From: Ampelocalamus luodianensis
Taxonomy: Eukaryota > Streptophyta > Magnoliopsida > Poales > Poaceae
DNA: 64,000 nt
Assembly (NCBI GenBank): GCA_036346255.1
Contig: CM070625.1
Coordinates: 21,599,488 to 21,663,487, forward strand
Direction: 5' to 3'
Under the pieces are notes generated by a model, which searched no databases, was not told the DNA's origin, and was given only the letters and a program-made list of their open reading frames with translations. Shown piece by piece: positions 11,870-23,285 of the stretch (its first letter is position 1; each line of letters begins with the position of its first letter). Position numbers and translations under genes: made by a program.

Positions 11870-12059
11870 TACTGAAGGAAGATAGAATAACGCATGATAA
11901 TTGATGTATTGTTTGAGCCTCGAAAGACATATATATAGAGCATACGGTGACTTAAAGACCAAGTCAATCTATAAGAGATAAGGAATAAATTGAATACAAA
12001 TACTAACTGATTCTAATCTATCTCTAATAGTCTTGTTATACAAGCCGTATAGTCTAACA
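11870..12059 (-). mobile_element. Copia-type 3' LTR fragment (element reads on the minus strand)
   Basis: On the minus strand an LTR starts TGTTAGACTATACGG at 12059. Just before it is a purine-rich run, GCGGGGGAA, which fits a polypurine tract. The LTR runs through AT-rich U3-like sequence to about 11870, where the end is unclear. The internal side (12060-12092 and 13239 to about 13740) is split by a later small LTR element and shows no intact polyprotein. Confidence 0.55.
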
Positions 12060-12092
12060 TTCCCCCGCAATCAGAGCAGGAGCGTTGTAGAC

Positions 12093-13238
12093 TGTTGTGG
12101 TCGTTGTTGGGGTACGAGTCCGAGAACCGAAGGTAGGGCACTCGCCCTCATCTAACCACCAGCAAGGCTCTTCCCTGTCGAGGTAGCGAGGCTCTGAGGC
12201 CTGATTGGCCAGGGAGGTGAGGGATCGCTCTCCAAACTTGCCTGGGACTCTTCCCGACGAACAAGAAGGCTCTGATCTTTAGCCAACCGGTTAGAGACTA
12301 ACTTTATTTATTTTTTTGCTTTATTGATAATGGATACATGCTATCTCTTTTATAGGGATGACCCGACTTAACCCCTAAGATTATCTCTGACAATCCAATC
12401 TAATAATAACTTGTCTAACTAACAGATAATACCAAATACCTAATAGATAGATTCCTAAATAACAAATCCTACCTAGTACTTGCGGTGCTACAGTATGCAT
12501 CTACAGTGCACCTTGATATTTGACCGTAACATTACACTCCTCGCAGCGAGACAGCTCGTCCTCGAGCTGCGGTGGTGGCCACGGTTGAAGCCCTTAGTGG
12601 CCCCATGTTGATGAGAGGGTACGATGACGACGTCGCGTCACGTGGACGAGGATCAACAAAGCTCCAACGGACAACAGTCATGTTGTCTAGTAAGACTTTC
12701 TACTCTTCGTTGTTAGCCTTCAACTTCTCGAAGAGAGATAGTACGACATCGAAAGCCATGGTGAGTGGCTCTGATACTAAATGTTGTGGTCGTTGTTGGG
12801 TATGGGTCCGAGGATCGAAGGTAGGGCACTCGCCCTCGTATAATCGTCAGCAAGGCTCTTCCCTGTCGGGGTAGCGAGGCTCTGAGGCCTGATTAGCTGG
12901 GAAGGCGAGGGATCGCCCTCCAAGCTCGCCCGGAACTCTTCCCAACGAACAAGGAGCCTCTGATCTTTAGCCAGCCGGTTAGGGACTAACTTTGTTTATT
13001 TCTTTGCTTCATTGATAATGGATACATGCTATCTATTTTATAGAGACGACCCGACTTGACCCATAAGAAATAATCTATAAGGAAACTTATCTCTGACAAT
13101 CCAATCTAATAATAACTTGCCTAACTAATAGATAATACCAAACATCTAATAGATAGATTCCTAAATAACAAATTATGCCTGGTACTTGTGGTGCTACCGT
13201 ACACATGCTACAATATGCCTTGATAGTTGACCGTAACA
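12093..13238 (-). mobile_element. Small non-autonomous LTR retrotransposon (SMART/TRIM-like)
   Basis: Two direct repeats, 12093-12531 and 12782-13238, both begin TGTTGTGGTCG and end GACCGTAACA. They therefore show TG...CA ends like LTRs. Only about 250 bp lies between them. On the minus strand this interior starts with AGTATCAGAGCC (a primer-binding site for initiator methionine tRNA), then a short ATG frame beginning MAFDVVLSLFEKLK. It ends with a purine-rich CTGCGAGGAGTG beside the other LTR. The flanks TAGAC and CGGAC are at best an imperfect 5-bp target duplication. The element needs enzymes supplied by others. Confidence 0.8.
12768..12781 (-). promoter_or_regulatory. tRNA primer-binding site of the small LTR element
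   Basis: On the minus strand the bases TTAGTATCAGAGCC directly follow the LTR. Apart from one change, they match the TGGTATCAGAGC class complementary to the 3' end of initiator methionine tRNA. This fixes the minus-strand orientation of the element. Confidence 0.7.
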
Positions 13239-13959
13239 CGGACACTTAGGCTAGAGTAAGCCGACGAGGATGCTCAAGTCGGAGTAGAAGCCAATGAGGA
13301 ATGCCATACGAAGAGCGATGGTGAAGTTGTTTACCATTTAGGTGATGGTGAAGATGTTTACCATTTAGGTAGTCATCGAAATAGGATTGTCGATGATGGA
13401 GAGTAGCGCAGTTGATGAAGAAGTCGTGGGAGGTCTCCGTAGACAAAAAAAAAAATATCGATGTAGCTAGAAATCGATGTCGATATCGAGGTTGTCGTAG
13501 TCAAGGCAGCACAGGTTGGCCACCAATGTCGAGAGAGATGCAGGAGTAGCAGTAGTAGGAGGATTCAAGGACAGTGGCTATGCGCGGATCGACGAGATAG
13601 AATAATTTTTCTCAGGCAAATGTTGCGCTTGTGGTAAGACTAAGGCGTACCATACTTTGTTATACGTCTGAGATGTTTGTTTTTGTTACCATGCCTAAGC
13701 TCCAGTAAGGCAAATTAACTTAAATATAGCTATTGTTTGGTTAGTTATCACACCGTAATCCCATTTCTTTAGCATGTGTGGTGCGTCGAACTGTCGAAGG
13801 ACCAGTGAACTTGTTCTTCACGATAATTTTGGCTAGAAAAATGTGTGACAAAAGGAGCCAAAACTCAGTCAAGAATAAGAATTTGTAGCGCATCGTAGTG
13901 TGATAGGGAGACAAAAACACTAGACAGTATACCAGCGTTCCAAAAATTGGTGAAAATAT
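13239..13959. other. Internal remnant of the copia-type element, then intergenic sequence
   Basis: Up to about 13740 this continues the sequence interrupted by the small LTR element. It contains an imperfect short tandem repeat around AAGTTGTTTACCATTTAGGTGATGG (13323-13372). No protein domain is seen. The rest is AT-rich. Confidence 0.35.
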
Positions 13960-14200
13960 TGTCGGTTTTCGCCGAAAACCGGTCAAACTGGACAGTCCTA
14001 GCTAGTTTCAGTTCATTCGATTCACCCTTTAAACCCCCCTTTCAAATTCAACTGACAAAAAAAAACTTTGTAATTGCGTCTAGTTTATATCCCATACTTC
14101 AAATCTACAGAGGGAAAAGTTTTATTTTTTTTAAAAAAAAAGAAAACCAGCCATTTTCACTGATTTTGACCGGTTTCTCTGAAAACCAAAACCCAGTAGA
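13960..14200. mobile_element. MITE-like element with GGTTTTC...ACCGGTCAAA ends
   Basis: The left end GGTTTTCGCCGAAAACCGGT pairs with the reverse complement of the right end, GGTTTTCAGAGAAACCGGTC. The interior is AT-rich with long A and T runs. A related AT-rich segment with similar end words lies at about 17465-17705. Boundaries are approximate and no target duplication was fixed. Confidence 0.5.
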
Positions 14201-14682
14201 CACTCCACACTATGCAAGTGTAGCACAGGTAAGCTGGACACTGTTGTAATCCATGGCAGGCAGGCAAAGAGATCCCAGAACTAATTTCAAAGAAACACAA
14301 GTGGCATGACCCATCAATGTAATACACAGTGTACAGAACAGCAGAATCTGCCGAGTTATATTGCTCGGGACCGTGCGATCTACATATAACGTCAGAACCA
14401 TGGCTAGGAGCCTAGGAGAGAAGAAAATAATAAGGAAAAAAACACCTGCATCTCCATAAATTCAGACAGCAACCATGGCAGGTTAATTAACAAAAAGGAT
14501 GAAATGTACCATCACACGATATGCAGTCTATAATGGCTAGAGATTTGCTAGCACTTGCAGCACATTTAGTGGTGAGAGAAATGCGAGTACCTACGTGCAA
14601 GCATGCAGCAGCAGAGTGATTGTAATCCTATTGCTCATGCATGACAGAATCTGATACAAAGATGGCTAGGTACTAGTACTAC
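14201..14682. other. Intergenic, no gene seen
   Basis: Ordinary AT-rich sequence without long open frames or recognised repeat ends. Confidence 0.4.
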
Positions 14683-14685
14683 TTA

Positions 14686-14959
14686 GAGCATGTATAATGG
14701 GTTTATGTCAGCTATCTATAGCATCTGCCACGTAGGATTTTTGCTGATGTGAATGAAAGAGAATAAAGAGAGAGAAAGATATTGTCTACAATCCTGTAGT
14801 CGATTGTAGTACCAGAAACAAGAAAAAGATTATGTGTTGTCTACAATCTTGTAGCCGACTGTATCACCACAACTATTGTATGAGCTGTCTTTAGTGCTAT
14901 CTACAGGTAACATGAAGAGTTACTATAAACAACAGCTGTCTGTATCATTGTACATGCCC
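14686..14959. mobile_element. Tourist-like MITE (PIF/Harbinger type)
   Basis: The 274-bp element has terminal inverted repeats GAGCATGTATAATGG and, from the other end, GGGCATGTACAATGA. It is flanked on both sides by TTA (14683-14685 and 14960-14962), the target duplication of PIF/Harbinger MITEs. Internally the phrase TGTCTACAATC.TGTAG occurs twice. It has no coding capacity. Confidence 0.82.
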
Positions 14960-14962
14960 TTA

Positions 14963-15942
14963 TGCATCACATAATGCAGTAAATTGTAAGAGTTGGTCTG
15001 CGAATTTAATCACACAGAATAAATGTAAGCAATTGACGTTGGTAAGAGTTGCAGTACAAGGACCATATATGGTGGCATCACGGAGATCAAACGTAATGTC
15101 GTCCAATCCATTGGCCCGCGTAAGAAATTAACTGCCTCAACAAATAATGAAAAGTACGAGTACTAGCTTGTGTACTACTTAAGAGTTAATGTATCGTGGC
15201 AGTAAACAATAGCTCCCATTTATGAATACGAGATCGATGTCGTAGCAGATCAAACGGAGTAACATTTCGAAATAAAGAGGCAAGGAGCCAAGGAGACACT
15301 AGAATCGCGAACAGGATTAGTCTGGTGCCGGGACCTACGTTAAAACTGTACTGACGGCGCATCCATAGCTTGCAGGTGCCATGTAGTGGTATAAGGAACA
15401 CATGATTTCTTTAAGTAATCTTCCTCATCGAGGAACTGTTCGGAACACATGATTTTTTAAAAAAAATAATAATTATTATAGAGCAGCTGCCAGATAGTAT
15501 AATGCAACAAATTAATTGAGGTCTCTGTGATATTACCTGATTCACAATTGGTAATATTTGTAGTGGAGAAAGCAGTAGCTTATGTTTCCACCAAGGCAAG
15601 TTCAATTACTATTCACTATTGTAATTTAGCTTGTCGTATTCCAGATGTCCTGGAATAAGCAGATGAGCATTCTATGGTACGTATAAAAGCTAAGCTGCAG
15701 AAATACAGAATGTACAGCTCCCACTGTTGAAGTTACCTGAATAATGCTGAATGCTTTTCGACATATATTCAAGGCCAACTATTGGACAGCAATATCGAAA
15801 GATGGGATTAGATGAGATGTCAATCAACCTTTACACGAGGACAAAAGGCAACCAAGGCTGTCCAAAAGGAGACTTTTTCAGGTGCTTGGAAGTTACGTGA
15901 GCCGTTTATTAGTTTCAATTGGATGATTCATAATTAAAGGTA
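14963..15942. other. Intergenic, no gene seen
   Basis: AT-rich, with stop codons in all frames. No repeat ends were recognised. Confidence 0.4.
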
Positions 15943-16108
15943 GGACATGTTTGGTTGGCGTTCATATTTTATCATAAAAACTGTAGTAAAGTGTGGCATA
16001 CCACATATATTGTGGCGGATAAATTGCTGGTCATATCTGTGGCAACTTTTGACACAAAAAAAAGTTGAGGCAAGTATGGCAACGTTTGGCTCCCAACCAA
16101 ATACCCCC
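15943..16108. mobile_element. Short MITE with TTTGGTTGG ends
   Basis: The left end GGACATGTTTGGTTGGCG pairs with the reverse complement of the right end, GGGGGTATTTGGTTGGGAG. The interior contains TGGCA/CACA-rich words often seen in a widespread grass MITE family. Target duplications are not clear. Confidence 0.55.
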
Positions 16109-16374
16109 TTAAACCGTGGGTCAGGTATTAACTAAAAGATGAGGTGGAATGTTAGATAAGTAATTTCATATCCTTATCAAATCATTTCGGTTTTTCATTT
16201 CGTTCCTCGTATAATAGACAAGATGTCCACGTAATTCAAGCATCTGAGTCCCAGCAAATCCGCTATGGAAAACACGGCGAGAGGAAAACGCGGAGAGGAA
16301 GATTTTTCGTTTCCATGAAACGACATCCAAGATATGTAACCTGCAATGGTTGTCGATTATATTGATGTTATACA

Positions 16375-17173
16375 TGACGAGGATCTTTAACTAGGTATAT
16401 ATTTTCAGTCAAGAAAAGTTAAAATAGAATTTTGTTTTGGACCCTCTTAGCCAAGGCCCACCGGTACCTTAAACATGACCCATTTAACATAGTTACGCTT
16501 CCAACCAAAGAGAGATGCTTTATTTAACCTAACTGATCGTCGACTAGTTACAACCATTGACGGCTTATAAGGGGGTAAGAACCAACTTTTCGGACAAGTG
16601 ACTATACGTATAACTGGTCGGAGTCATGACGGTTTACCACGTGAAAGTTTAATTGAACACGTGAGAGTAGTTAATGGTTGTTATGACAAGGTGCGACGGT
16701 TGATAAAGGGCACAACAGTTCAAGACACAAGGAAGACACATGCGTGAAGCCAGGAGGCGCTTATTATAACATTGATTGCCACCTCTTAGATAGATACTCC
16801 ATCTGTTCTTTTTTACTTGACGTTTTTTTTACTTTTTACGGTCTCCGAGATACGACTTTGACCATTACTTTAAATAAAGAATTTTAAACAATAAAACTAT
16901 TGATATAGTTTTTAAAAAGCCAATCTAGATAATTTTAAACTTATTGATGGTCAAACTTTAGAAAGTTTGACGGTACAAATTCTAAGATGTTAAGTAAAAA
17001 AGAACTGAGCGAGTATAAATTAGGGGGCATGCGTGCCTCCAACAACAACAACATTCTTTTTCCGTAATTCTTGTAAGTTCATTGTCCACGGCAATAAAGT
17101 CTCTGGGTGTGTTATTGTACCCTTTATTATTTTCATAAGTTCGATAGAGGGCCATGAGTCTTGTGTATCGATA
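16375..17173 (+). repeat. 5' LTR of the Ty3/Tat element
   Basis: It aligns along its length with the 3' LTR at 25784-26294, sharing for example TAACTGGTCGGAGTCATGAC and CATTGTCCACGGCAATAAAG. It is about 290 bp longer, mostly because of a Stowaway MITE and roughly 45 bp next to it. Confidence 0.8.
16797..17013. mobile_element. Stowaway MITE
   Basis: The 217-bp element begins CTCCATCTGTTCTTTTTTAC and ends GTAAAAAAGAACTGAGCGAG. The two form an imperfect inverted repeat with the Stowaway CTCC(C/A)TC signature. It is flanked by TA on both sides (16795-16796 and 17014-17015). The matching place in the 3' LTR (near 26132) lacks it, so it inserted after the LTR element did. Confidence 0.88.
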
Positions 17174-17175
17174 GT

Positions 17176-17193
17176 TAGCGTCGTCTATGGGGA
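17176..17193 (+). promoter_or_regulatory. Degenerate primer-binding site of the Ty3/Tat element
   Basis: The sequence TAGCGTCGTCTATGGGG just after the LTR differs from the standard Tat-lineage TGGCGCCGTCTGTGGG by a few transitions of the C-to-T and G-to-A kind. That change is what methylated, silenced elements accumulate. Confidence 0.65.
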
Positions 17194-17464
17194 TCGTCGC
17201 CGTCCGGAGATCCTCGCCGTGATGTTCTCAATCCCTCACATATGGACAAGGAGAACTCCTTCGACCTTGACGACTATGCTGACCTCATGGATGACGACTA
17301 CTACCTTGAGGAGGCGTGCAAGTGCGACTTCTACCTCGAGTATGTTCCCGAGGGAGAATCTTCGTCGTCCTCAACCAAACCCACTGGGACTGAGGAAACA
17401 AAGATGTCACCACCGCCCTGAAGCAACTTCGAGGGCGAGTATGTTCCCGAACCTGTCTCAACCA

Positions 17465-17705
17465 AGGATTTTTTACTGGCCGAAAATCGGGAAAACTGGA
17501 TTTACCGGTGCGGGGCGATAGAAATACAAATCGGACCCGAAATTGGCGGTTTGGATGAATTTTGTCAAAAAAATGAAATTGTTTGAATTTTGCTCGAATT
17601 TTATTTTTTTTAAAAAAAATAAAATCCAAAAAAATAATTTTTAAAAAAAAAACGGCCAAAATTTCTTGATTTTCAGCCTTGCTGGCCACCCCTGGTAAAA
17701 AAAAT
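17465..17705. repeat. AT-rich MITE-like insertion in gag
   Basis: It starts near ACTGGCCGAAAATCGGGAAA, has long T and A runs, and ends near TTTTCAGCCTTGCTGGCCAC. Composition and end words resemble the element at 13960-14200, so it is probably a relative. Limits are approximate. Confidence 0.45.
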
Positions 17706-17780
17706 TGGTAGTGAAAACCCTAGTCTCAACTAGAGACACAGGTGACAACCATTCCAGTATCGTGGAGTCTATTGAGGATA

Positions 17781-18062
17781 CACTACTATAGAAACAGTCA
17801 TCACAGACGGTTCGAAATCATCATCACGCATTTGCTTTCAACCGCTCGAAAAGTTGGTCTCGATAACAGTGGTTATCACAGACGGTCTGCAAACCGTCTG
17901 TGATATGAATATCACAGATGGTTTTTTATCTAAAAACCGTATGTGAATGACAGTATCACAGATGGTTCTATACACGAAACGTCTGTGAAGTCAGAGTATC
18001 ACAGACGGTTCTAGCCAAGAACCGTCTGTGATACTCTTACTTCACAGACATTTCGTGTATAA
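17781..18062. mobile_element. CACTA-type end fragment with TCACAGACGGTT repeats
   Basis: It starts with CACTACTATAGAAACAG, a CACTA-like terminus. It then carries many direct and inverted copies of TCACAGACGGTT and AACCGTCTGTGA. One pair (about 17998-18033) is a perfect 15-bp-arm hairpin with a 5-base loop. No opposite terminus was found, so this is a fragment or a very short derivative. Confidence 0.65.
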
Positions 18063-18925
18063 AACAAACGCTAATGGTGATCACCAACAGTCCTCGGCCA
18101 CATCTCAAGTCGTCCCATGAGCGTCAGTAAGATAATTAAATAATGTACCATCTCTCTTGCAGGAAGAAAGTCCGGTGGATCACGTTCACATATTAGCAAG
18201 TGCTATTGCCAATCGTTCGGAAGGGGTAAATAATGAACAAGATCTATTTGTCGTTCGTTCGTTGGTTGCGGACCTCCAAGAGGCTGTTGTAGAAGTCCAA
18301 AGCTTGTCGCAATCTGCAAGATCTCAAACTAGTTCCAGTAACCGCAACGACGATCACTGTGCCTATCAAGAAAATGATCTGCCTCGGTAGAATGTATTCG
18401 ATAGGCTAGCTCCAAGCGAACGCACTACCATCGTTTATAAGGAAATAGATGATTACATTCCCCAACTGGTCGTGATAATCGTCCTAACGTGCGATCATGA
18501 CTTGGACTTTATAGAGGATGCAAGACATTCTCACCCGGACTCAAAGATGTTACCTAGCCAAAAAAGTTCAAGTCAAGCAATTTGGAAAGCTTTGATGGGA
18601 CATAGAACCCCTTTGAATTCCTCTAGATTGACACTACCATTTTCCAGGTTGCTGACACCGGCAAAAACATAATGGCAAATTATTTACCTACTGTCTTAAA
18701 AGGCTTTGCAGAGACATGGCTTTTTAACCAACTAGAGAATTCTATCTATAATTGGGAACATCTCTGTGATGCTATCTTAAACAACTTCAAAAGTTGTTAT
18801 ACAAAACTTGGGAAAGAAGACGATTTGCATCGCCTCCATCAAACTACCCCTAGTGAAAAACTTGGCAGGAGGTCAACAATGTCAACACCATTCCAAGAAA
18901 TCCAAGCTATCATAGGTGCTCGAGA

Positions 18926-20812
18926 ATGCCTCTGACTTTCAACCAGGAGAATTGTCCAAAAGGTATGTCAATACCTCGTAAATTATCATTGGTGGTTTCT
19001 CCTACTATTAGTAATTGCAAAGCAGGAAGAATTTTAATTGATAGTGGTAGTTCTTTAGATCTAATTTTTATCAATGCATTAGATGAGATGCAAATTCTTC
19101 ATTATAAAATTAAAATGGTGATGAATCCATTCTTTGGGATCGTACTAGGACCTTCAATAATACCTATCGGACAGATAGTATTACCAGTTATGTTCGGATA
19201 TTCAAAAAAATTACGAACAAAATTAATTACCTTTGAGGTTGCTGACTTTGAGTCGGCATACAATGTTTTCTTAGGAATACCTTTTCTAACTAAGTTTATG
19301 GTAGCCACTCATCATGCGTACGAGAGCGTCAAGATTCCTGGTTTTAAAGGTGTCATTGCAATCCAAGATAATCAATCCACTGCTCTAAATTGTGATCTTT
19401 AATCATTAGATCGGTTATTGATCAACTTCCATCAAGAGATCTTAATGAAGCGGAGAAACCAAGCAAGGCAGAAAGGCCAAGTAGGGCAAAAAAATTTGAA
19501 AGAAGCACCTCGGCCCAATGAAGAAGTGAAGAAAGTGCCACTCAACCCTGATGACCAGTCCAAAATGGTTCGGATTGGGTCGGGACTCAATGAGGAATAG
19601 GAATTTGAGCTCATCGCCTTCCTCCTGGCTAACGCCGATGTGTTTGCCTGGAAGCCATCCGATATGCCCAGATTCCCAAGAGAGGTGATCGACCACAAGC
19701 TAACTATACAACTTGATAAACGACCAGTGAAGCATAAGCTACAACATTTTGCTCCTAATCAACAACAAGCCATCCGGCGAGTTGGATAAACTCTTAGAGG
19801 TTGGTTTCATTCACGGTTGACCACCCGTAATGGCTCTCTAACTCGTCATGGTCAAGAAAGCTAACGATGAAGTGGCGCATGTGCGTTGATTTCACTAGTT
19901 TAAATAATGTTTGTTCTAAAGATGATTTTTCTTGACCCCGTATCGACTAGCTAGTCGACTCAACAACTAGATGTGAACTGATGAGATTCTTGGATGCCTA
20001 CTTGGTTTATCATCATATTAGCATGGCAGGAGATGATAAGGAAAAGATTGCCTTCATCACATCATTCGGTATCTACTGCTATGTGAAGATGTTGTTTGGA
20101 CTCAAGAATGCTAAAGCCACGCCCGAGCGCTTGATGCAGAAGACCTTTGTAATGTAATTAGTGTGTAATTTAGAAGTTTATGTAGATGATCTTGTAATAA
20201 AGAGCACTAAAAGCTCAGACCATATGTTTGATTTGGTTGAAACCTTCAATAATTTGAATCAACATGGTAAAGTTAAATCCAAAAAAGTGTACATTTAGTG
20301 CTTCTTCTAGTAAATTACTTGGTTTTCTCGTATGTTCTTGTGGAATCGAAGCCAATCTTGGAAAATCTGTGCCATCTTCCACTGTAAGGGAGGTATAAGG
20401 TTTAACTAGTCGAATGGCGATACTCATCCAGTTTTTTTCTCAATCAGCAGAATGTAGTTTGCCTTTCTTTAAGGTAATACGTAAGCATGATAAATTTCAT
20501 TGGCTAGATGAAGCAAATAAATCCTTTTGAGGACATAAAAACTTATTTGGCTAAGCCACCAATACTGGTTTCACCTTCTCTAGGGGAACCTTTATTGCTA
20601 TATTTGTCTGTTACACCTAATGTGGTCAGTGCAATACTAGTCATCGAATGAGATGGAGTACAAAAACCAATATACTATGTAAGTGAAGTTTTACATGGAC
20701 CTAAGTAATGATATCCTAAGGTCCAAAAATAATTTTACGCTCTATTAATGGATTCTCGTAAGCTTCGACATTATTTCCAATTGCATAAGATTACTATGCC
20801 TACATCCTTTCG
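18926..20812 (+). pseudogene. Broken pol (protease, reverse transcriptase, RNase H) of the Ty3/Tat element
   Basis: The frame 18926-19402 is an aspartic protease with the active-site phrase LIDSGSSLDLIF near residue 38 and FLGIPFL further on. A spacer rich in Lys and Glu follows. From about 19604 come ANADVFAWKPSDMPRFPREV and KWRMCVDFTSLN, hallmarks of the Ty3 reverse transcriptase start. RNase H-like phrases continue in shifting frames to about 20812, where CACTA-type sequence begins. Many stops are present. Integrase was not found. Confidence 0.75.
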
Positions 20813-21094
20813 ACTACTACAAAAAGGCTAATACTAGACGCCTCATCACATACGGTTAACAAAAATCGTCTGTATTACATGCAATCACAGACAGTTTTGG
20901 TTTAGAGACCGTCAGACATCGCTATGCTAAAATCGCATCAGTGAAGACGTAATATCACAGACGATTCATATTGAAAACCGTATATGAAGTATCATAGACG
21001 GTTCTGAACACGAACCATCTGTGATAATTGTAGACTTCACAGATAATTTTTAATTATAACCGTCTGTGATAATACCACTTCAGCTCCCTGGTGA

Positions 21095-21300
21095 GTTTCT
21101 TCGTCGTCGATGCGTCTTTTTGTCGCATCAATGCCGCTTCAGCTCCCTGATGTGTCTCTTCGTCTCACGCGCTGAATTTATTCCTTGTTTTATAAAAAGG
21201 GTCATCCGCCATCAAAGATAATCATCCCCACATATAACTCTACGATATATACTTCTAAAACAAAAATAGCTCCCTCTTTTATTTCCTTGTCACCGGCATT
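21095..21300. repeat. First copy of a direct repeat with a TATA-like word, in the CACTA-type element
   Basis: This block contains CTTCAGCTCCCTGGTGAGTT, then TTTTATAAAAAGG and CCCCACATATAACTCTAC. It recurs with changes at about 23110-23285. It lies just upstream of the open frame at 21299 and may be that gene's promoter. Confidence 0.65.
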
Positions 21301-21806
21301 GATGACTTATCTAGCCATACTGTACGAGCACCTCTCCGGTCGTACGTTGGCGGATGCTACACAAGGACACTGTACCAACAGTGTCCTCCCTCCTCTGTCT
21401 GAGGATTTGCCGGAGCAAGTGACGGCCACCTTTCGCTGTCTTGACATCCTCCTCTGTTGTGTCTTTTGGGTGATCTCCCACTTTCGACAAGTTAACCTCG
21501 TCATCGATGTGGTTCTCCACAACGACGTTGCACGTCTCAAGGAGGCTTGCCATCACTTGAACTACTTAATTGAGGCGGCGGGCGATCAAGTCGATCATGC
21601 CGAGACCCCTCAAGCAAGGGAAGAGACTATGGGCTCAATTCTTCTTGATTCAATAATCCGGGGGTCTTCAGGAGACACTTGAACGAGCGTGTCAGCAGGT
21701 GGATGCATTTCGGGCTTCGTTAGTTGATGATCACGAACCGTCCGATGTCGACGTTGCCGTCTACGAAGTTTTGAAGACGGAGATAGCAACCTACCTCCGC
21801 TACTAG
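21299..21806 (+). pseudogene. Unknown helical protein gene in the CACTA-type element, frameshifted
   Basis: From the ATG at 21299 an open frame runs to 21682, with a Leu/Val-rich helical middle (FRQVNLVIDVVLHNDV, ACHHLNYLIEAAGD). After a shift near 21670 another frame continues with LERACQQVDAFRASLVDD and ends at the stop near 21806. The whole would be about 170 residues, mostly alpha-helical. No family was recognised. A TATA-like TTTTATAAAAAGG lies about 110 bp upstream. Confidence 0.45.
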
Positions 21807-22407
21807 AAAAACTTTGTTTATTTAGGTTTCTACTTTTTTTAATCTTTGTAAGAAGCGACTATCCACGCTGTTTGGCCATATGTAAATTCCAAAATAAAAA
21901 AAAAAATCTAGTTTGGAGGTGAAGCATCACAGACGGTTCATGTTTAAGAACCGTCTATGACATTACTAAATTCACAGATGGTTATTTATTGGAACCGTCT
22001 GTAATTAGAAACAACTGGTTATAGTCGATTCCGACGGCCAGTTCTTCAGGATTGATCTTAATTTTAAAGTGGTCAAAGTTTATTTCTAATAGAAGAAAGC
22101 AGAAGATATGTAATCTGGTAGGCACCTTAATTGTTTCGTGTCATATGTAACTTCACTGTCTTTGATGTGTAACTTTCAATCAACAAAAGAATTTAAAGCA
22201 AAAGTACACTTCACGTGATCGATCAGAAGTCACACATCAGTTGATACGGCGCAAAAAAAATATCATGTTGATTTTATTTTGTGTCCAATATCCAGTTCTG
22301 AACTGAATTTAACTAGCAACAATGACATTAATTTGGCATTTTAATTTTCTCTTATGGAGTAATTCTTGTATTAAGATTCTGTCGTCTCGAACTTTAGTTG
22401 CAAGGCT

Positions 22408-23000
22408 ATGAACAAGGCGTCCAAGGAGCTCACCGTGGGGAGATGTGTGGCGTTGGAGCGAGAGGAGGTGATGAAGTGGTAGGACAACAAGCGCTACCTC
22501 GCCGTCGTCAACCACCTGGCCAGCGCCGGCAATCCTGAGGCCTGCTTCATCATCGGCCTCATGCTTGTCTTCGCGTTTAAAGACATGCAGCGCGGCCTCG
22601 TGTTCCTTGAACGGGTGATTGTCACCATCCACAAGGCTGCGCCTACGTGCTCAGCCTCCTCCTCTACACAGCCGACGAGACGTGTGACGTTGGGAAGCAC
22701 TACATCAGCCAGGTCGAGGGTGAGCCAGCCAGCGGCAGGTGCGAGACGGCCAAGAGGACCAACCGGGAGTGCAGGCGGTGCCAGAGGCTCGCCGCAGACA
22801 TGGTCCAAGCGGCAGTGTGGAAGAAGATGGCGGGGCCGTTGGGCCGGGTGTGGGCGCTATCGGAGGACGAACACTGGTGCATGAGCACCGGCTGTGGCAT
22901 GGAAGGGTGGGACGACTACACCATCTTCTGTAGTGACGACTGCAGGATTAGGCATGAGTATGCCAATTTCTTTGTAGAGGTGTTGAACTACTTGCCATAA
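22408..23000 (+). pseudogene. Captured F-box-family gene fragment (At2g35280/At1g67623-like)
   Basis: From 22408 one frame reads ELTVGRCVALEREEVMKW, an in-frame TAG, then LAVVNHLASAGNPEACFIIG, the helical repeat that follows the F-box in this grass-expanded family. After a one-base shift near 22650 the frame continues with AYVLSLLLYTADETCDVGKH, a Cys-rich part (RTNRECRRCQRL) and a C-terminal CSDDCRIRHEYANFFVE. These proteins are substrate adaptors of SCF ubiquitin ligases. The F-box itself is missing. GC content is much higher than in the surrounding transposon, as expected of a captured exon. Confidence 0.65.
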
Positions 23001-23109
23001 AATTATCGATTTTAGCAAATATTCGTATATAATTCTTTACTAATATATGAATGTATCATATATTCTGAATTTTCATTTATGTATGAATATTAGCGTATCT
23101 TCGTCTGTG

Positions 23110-23285
23110 ATAATATCGCTTCAGCTCCCTGGTGAGTTTCTTCGTCACCGAATTTATTTCTTATTTTATAAAAAGGATCATCCGTCATCAAAGATGATCA
23201 TCCCCACATATAACTCTACTATATATACTTCTAAAGCAGAAATAGCTCCCTTTTCTATTTTCTTATCGCTAGCATTGATGGCCTA
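23110..23285. repeat. Second copy of the TATA-containing direct repeat
   Basis: It matches 21095-21300 from GCTCCCTGGTGAGTTTC to the GCATTGATGGC-type end, with scattered changes and a short deletion. No open frame follows it. Confidence 0.65.

Larger units (their letters stand above)
17242..18935 (+). pseudogene. Broken gag of the Ty3/Tat element
   Basis: An acidic leader (17242-17419) holds FDLDDYADLMDDDYYLEEAC and ends at a stop. After interrupting repeats, frames at 18157-18390 (VADLQEAVVEVQSLSQSARS) and 18672-18935 resume the reading direction. The last piece, with GFAETWLFNQLENSIYNWE, has the pattern of the retrotransposon gag domain. The parts lie in different frames. Confidence 0.65.

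Noticed and set aside
12093..13238. Reading the two direct repeats as a plain tandem duplication
   Set aside because: The repeats have TG...CA ends, a tRNA primer-binding site next to one and a purine tract next to the other, which fits LTRs better.
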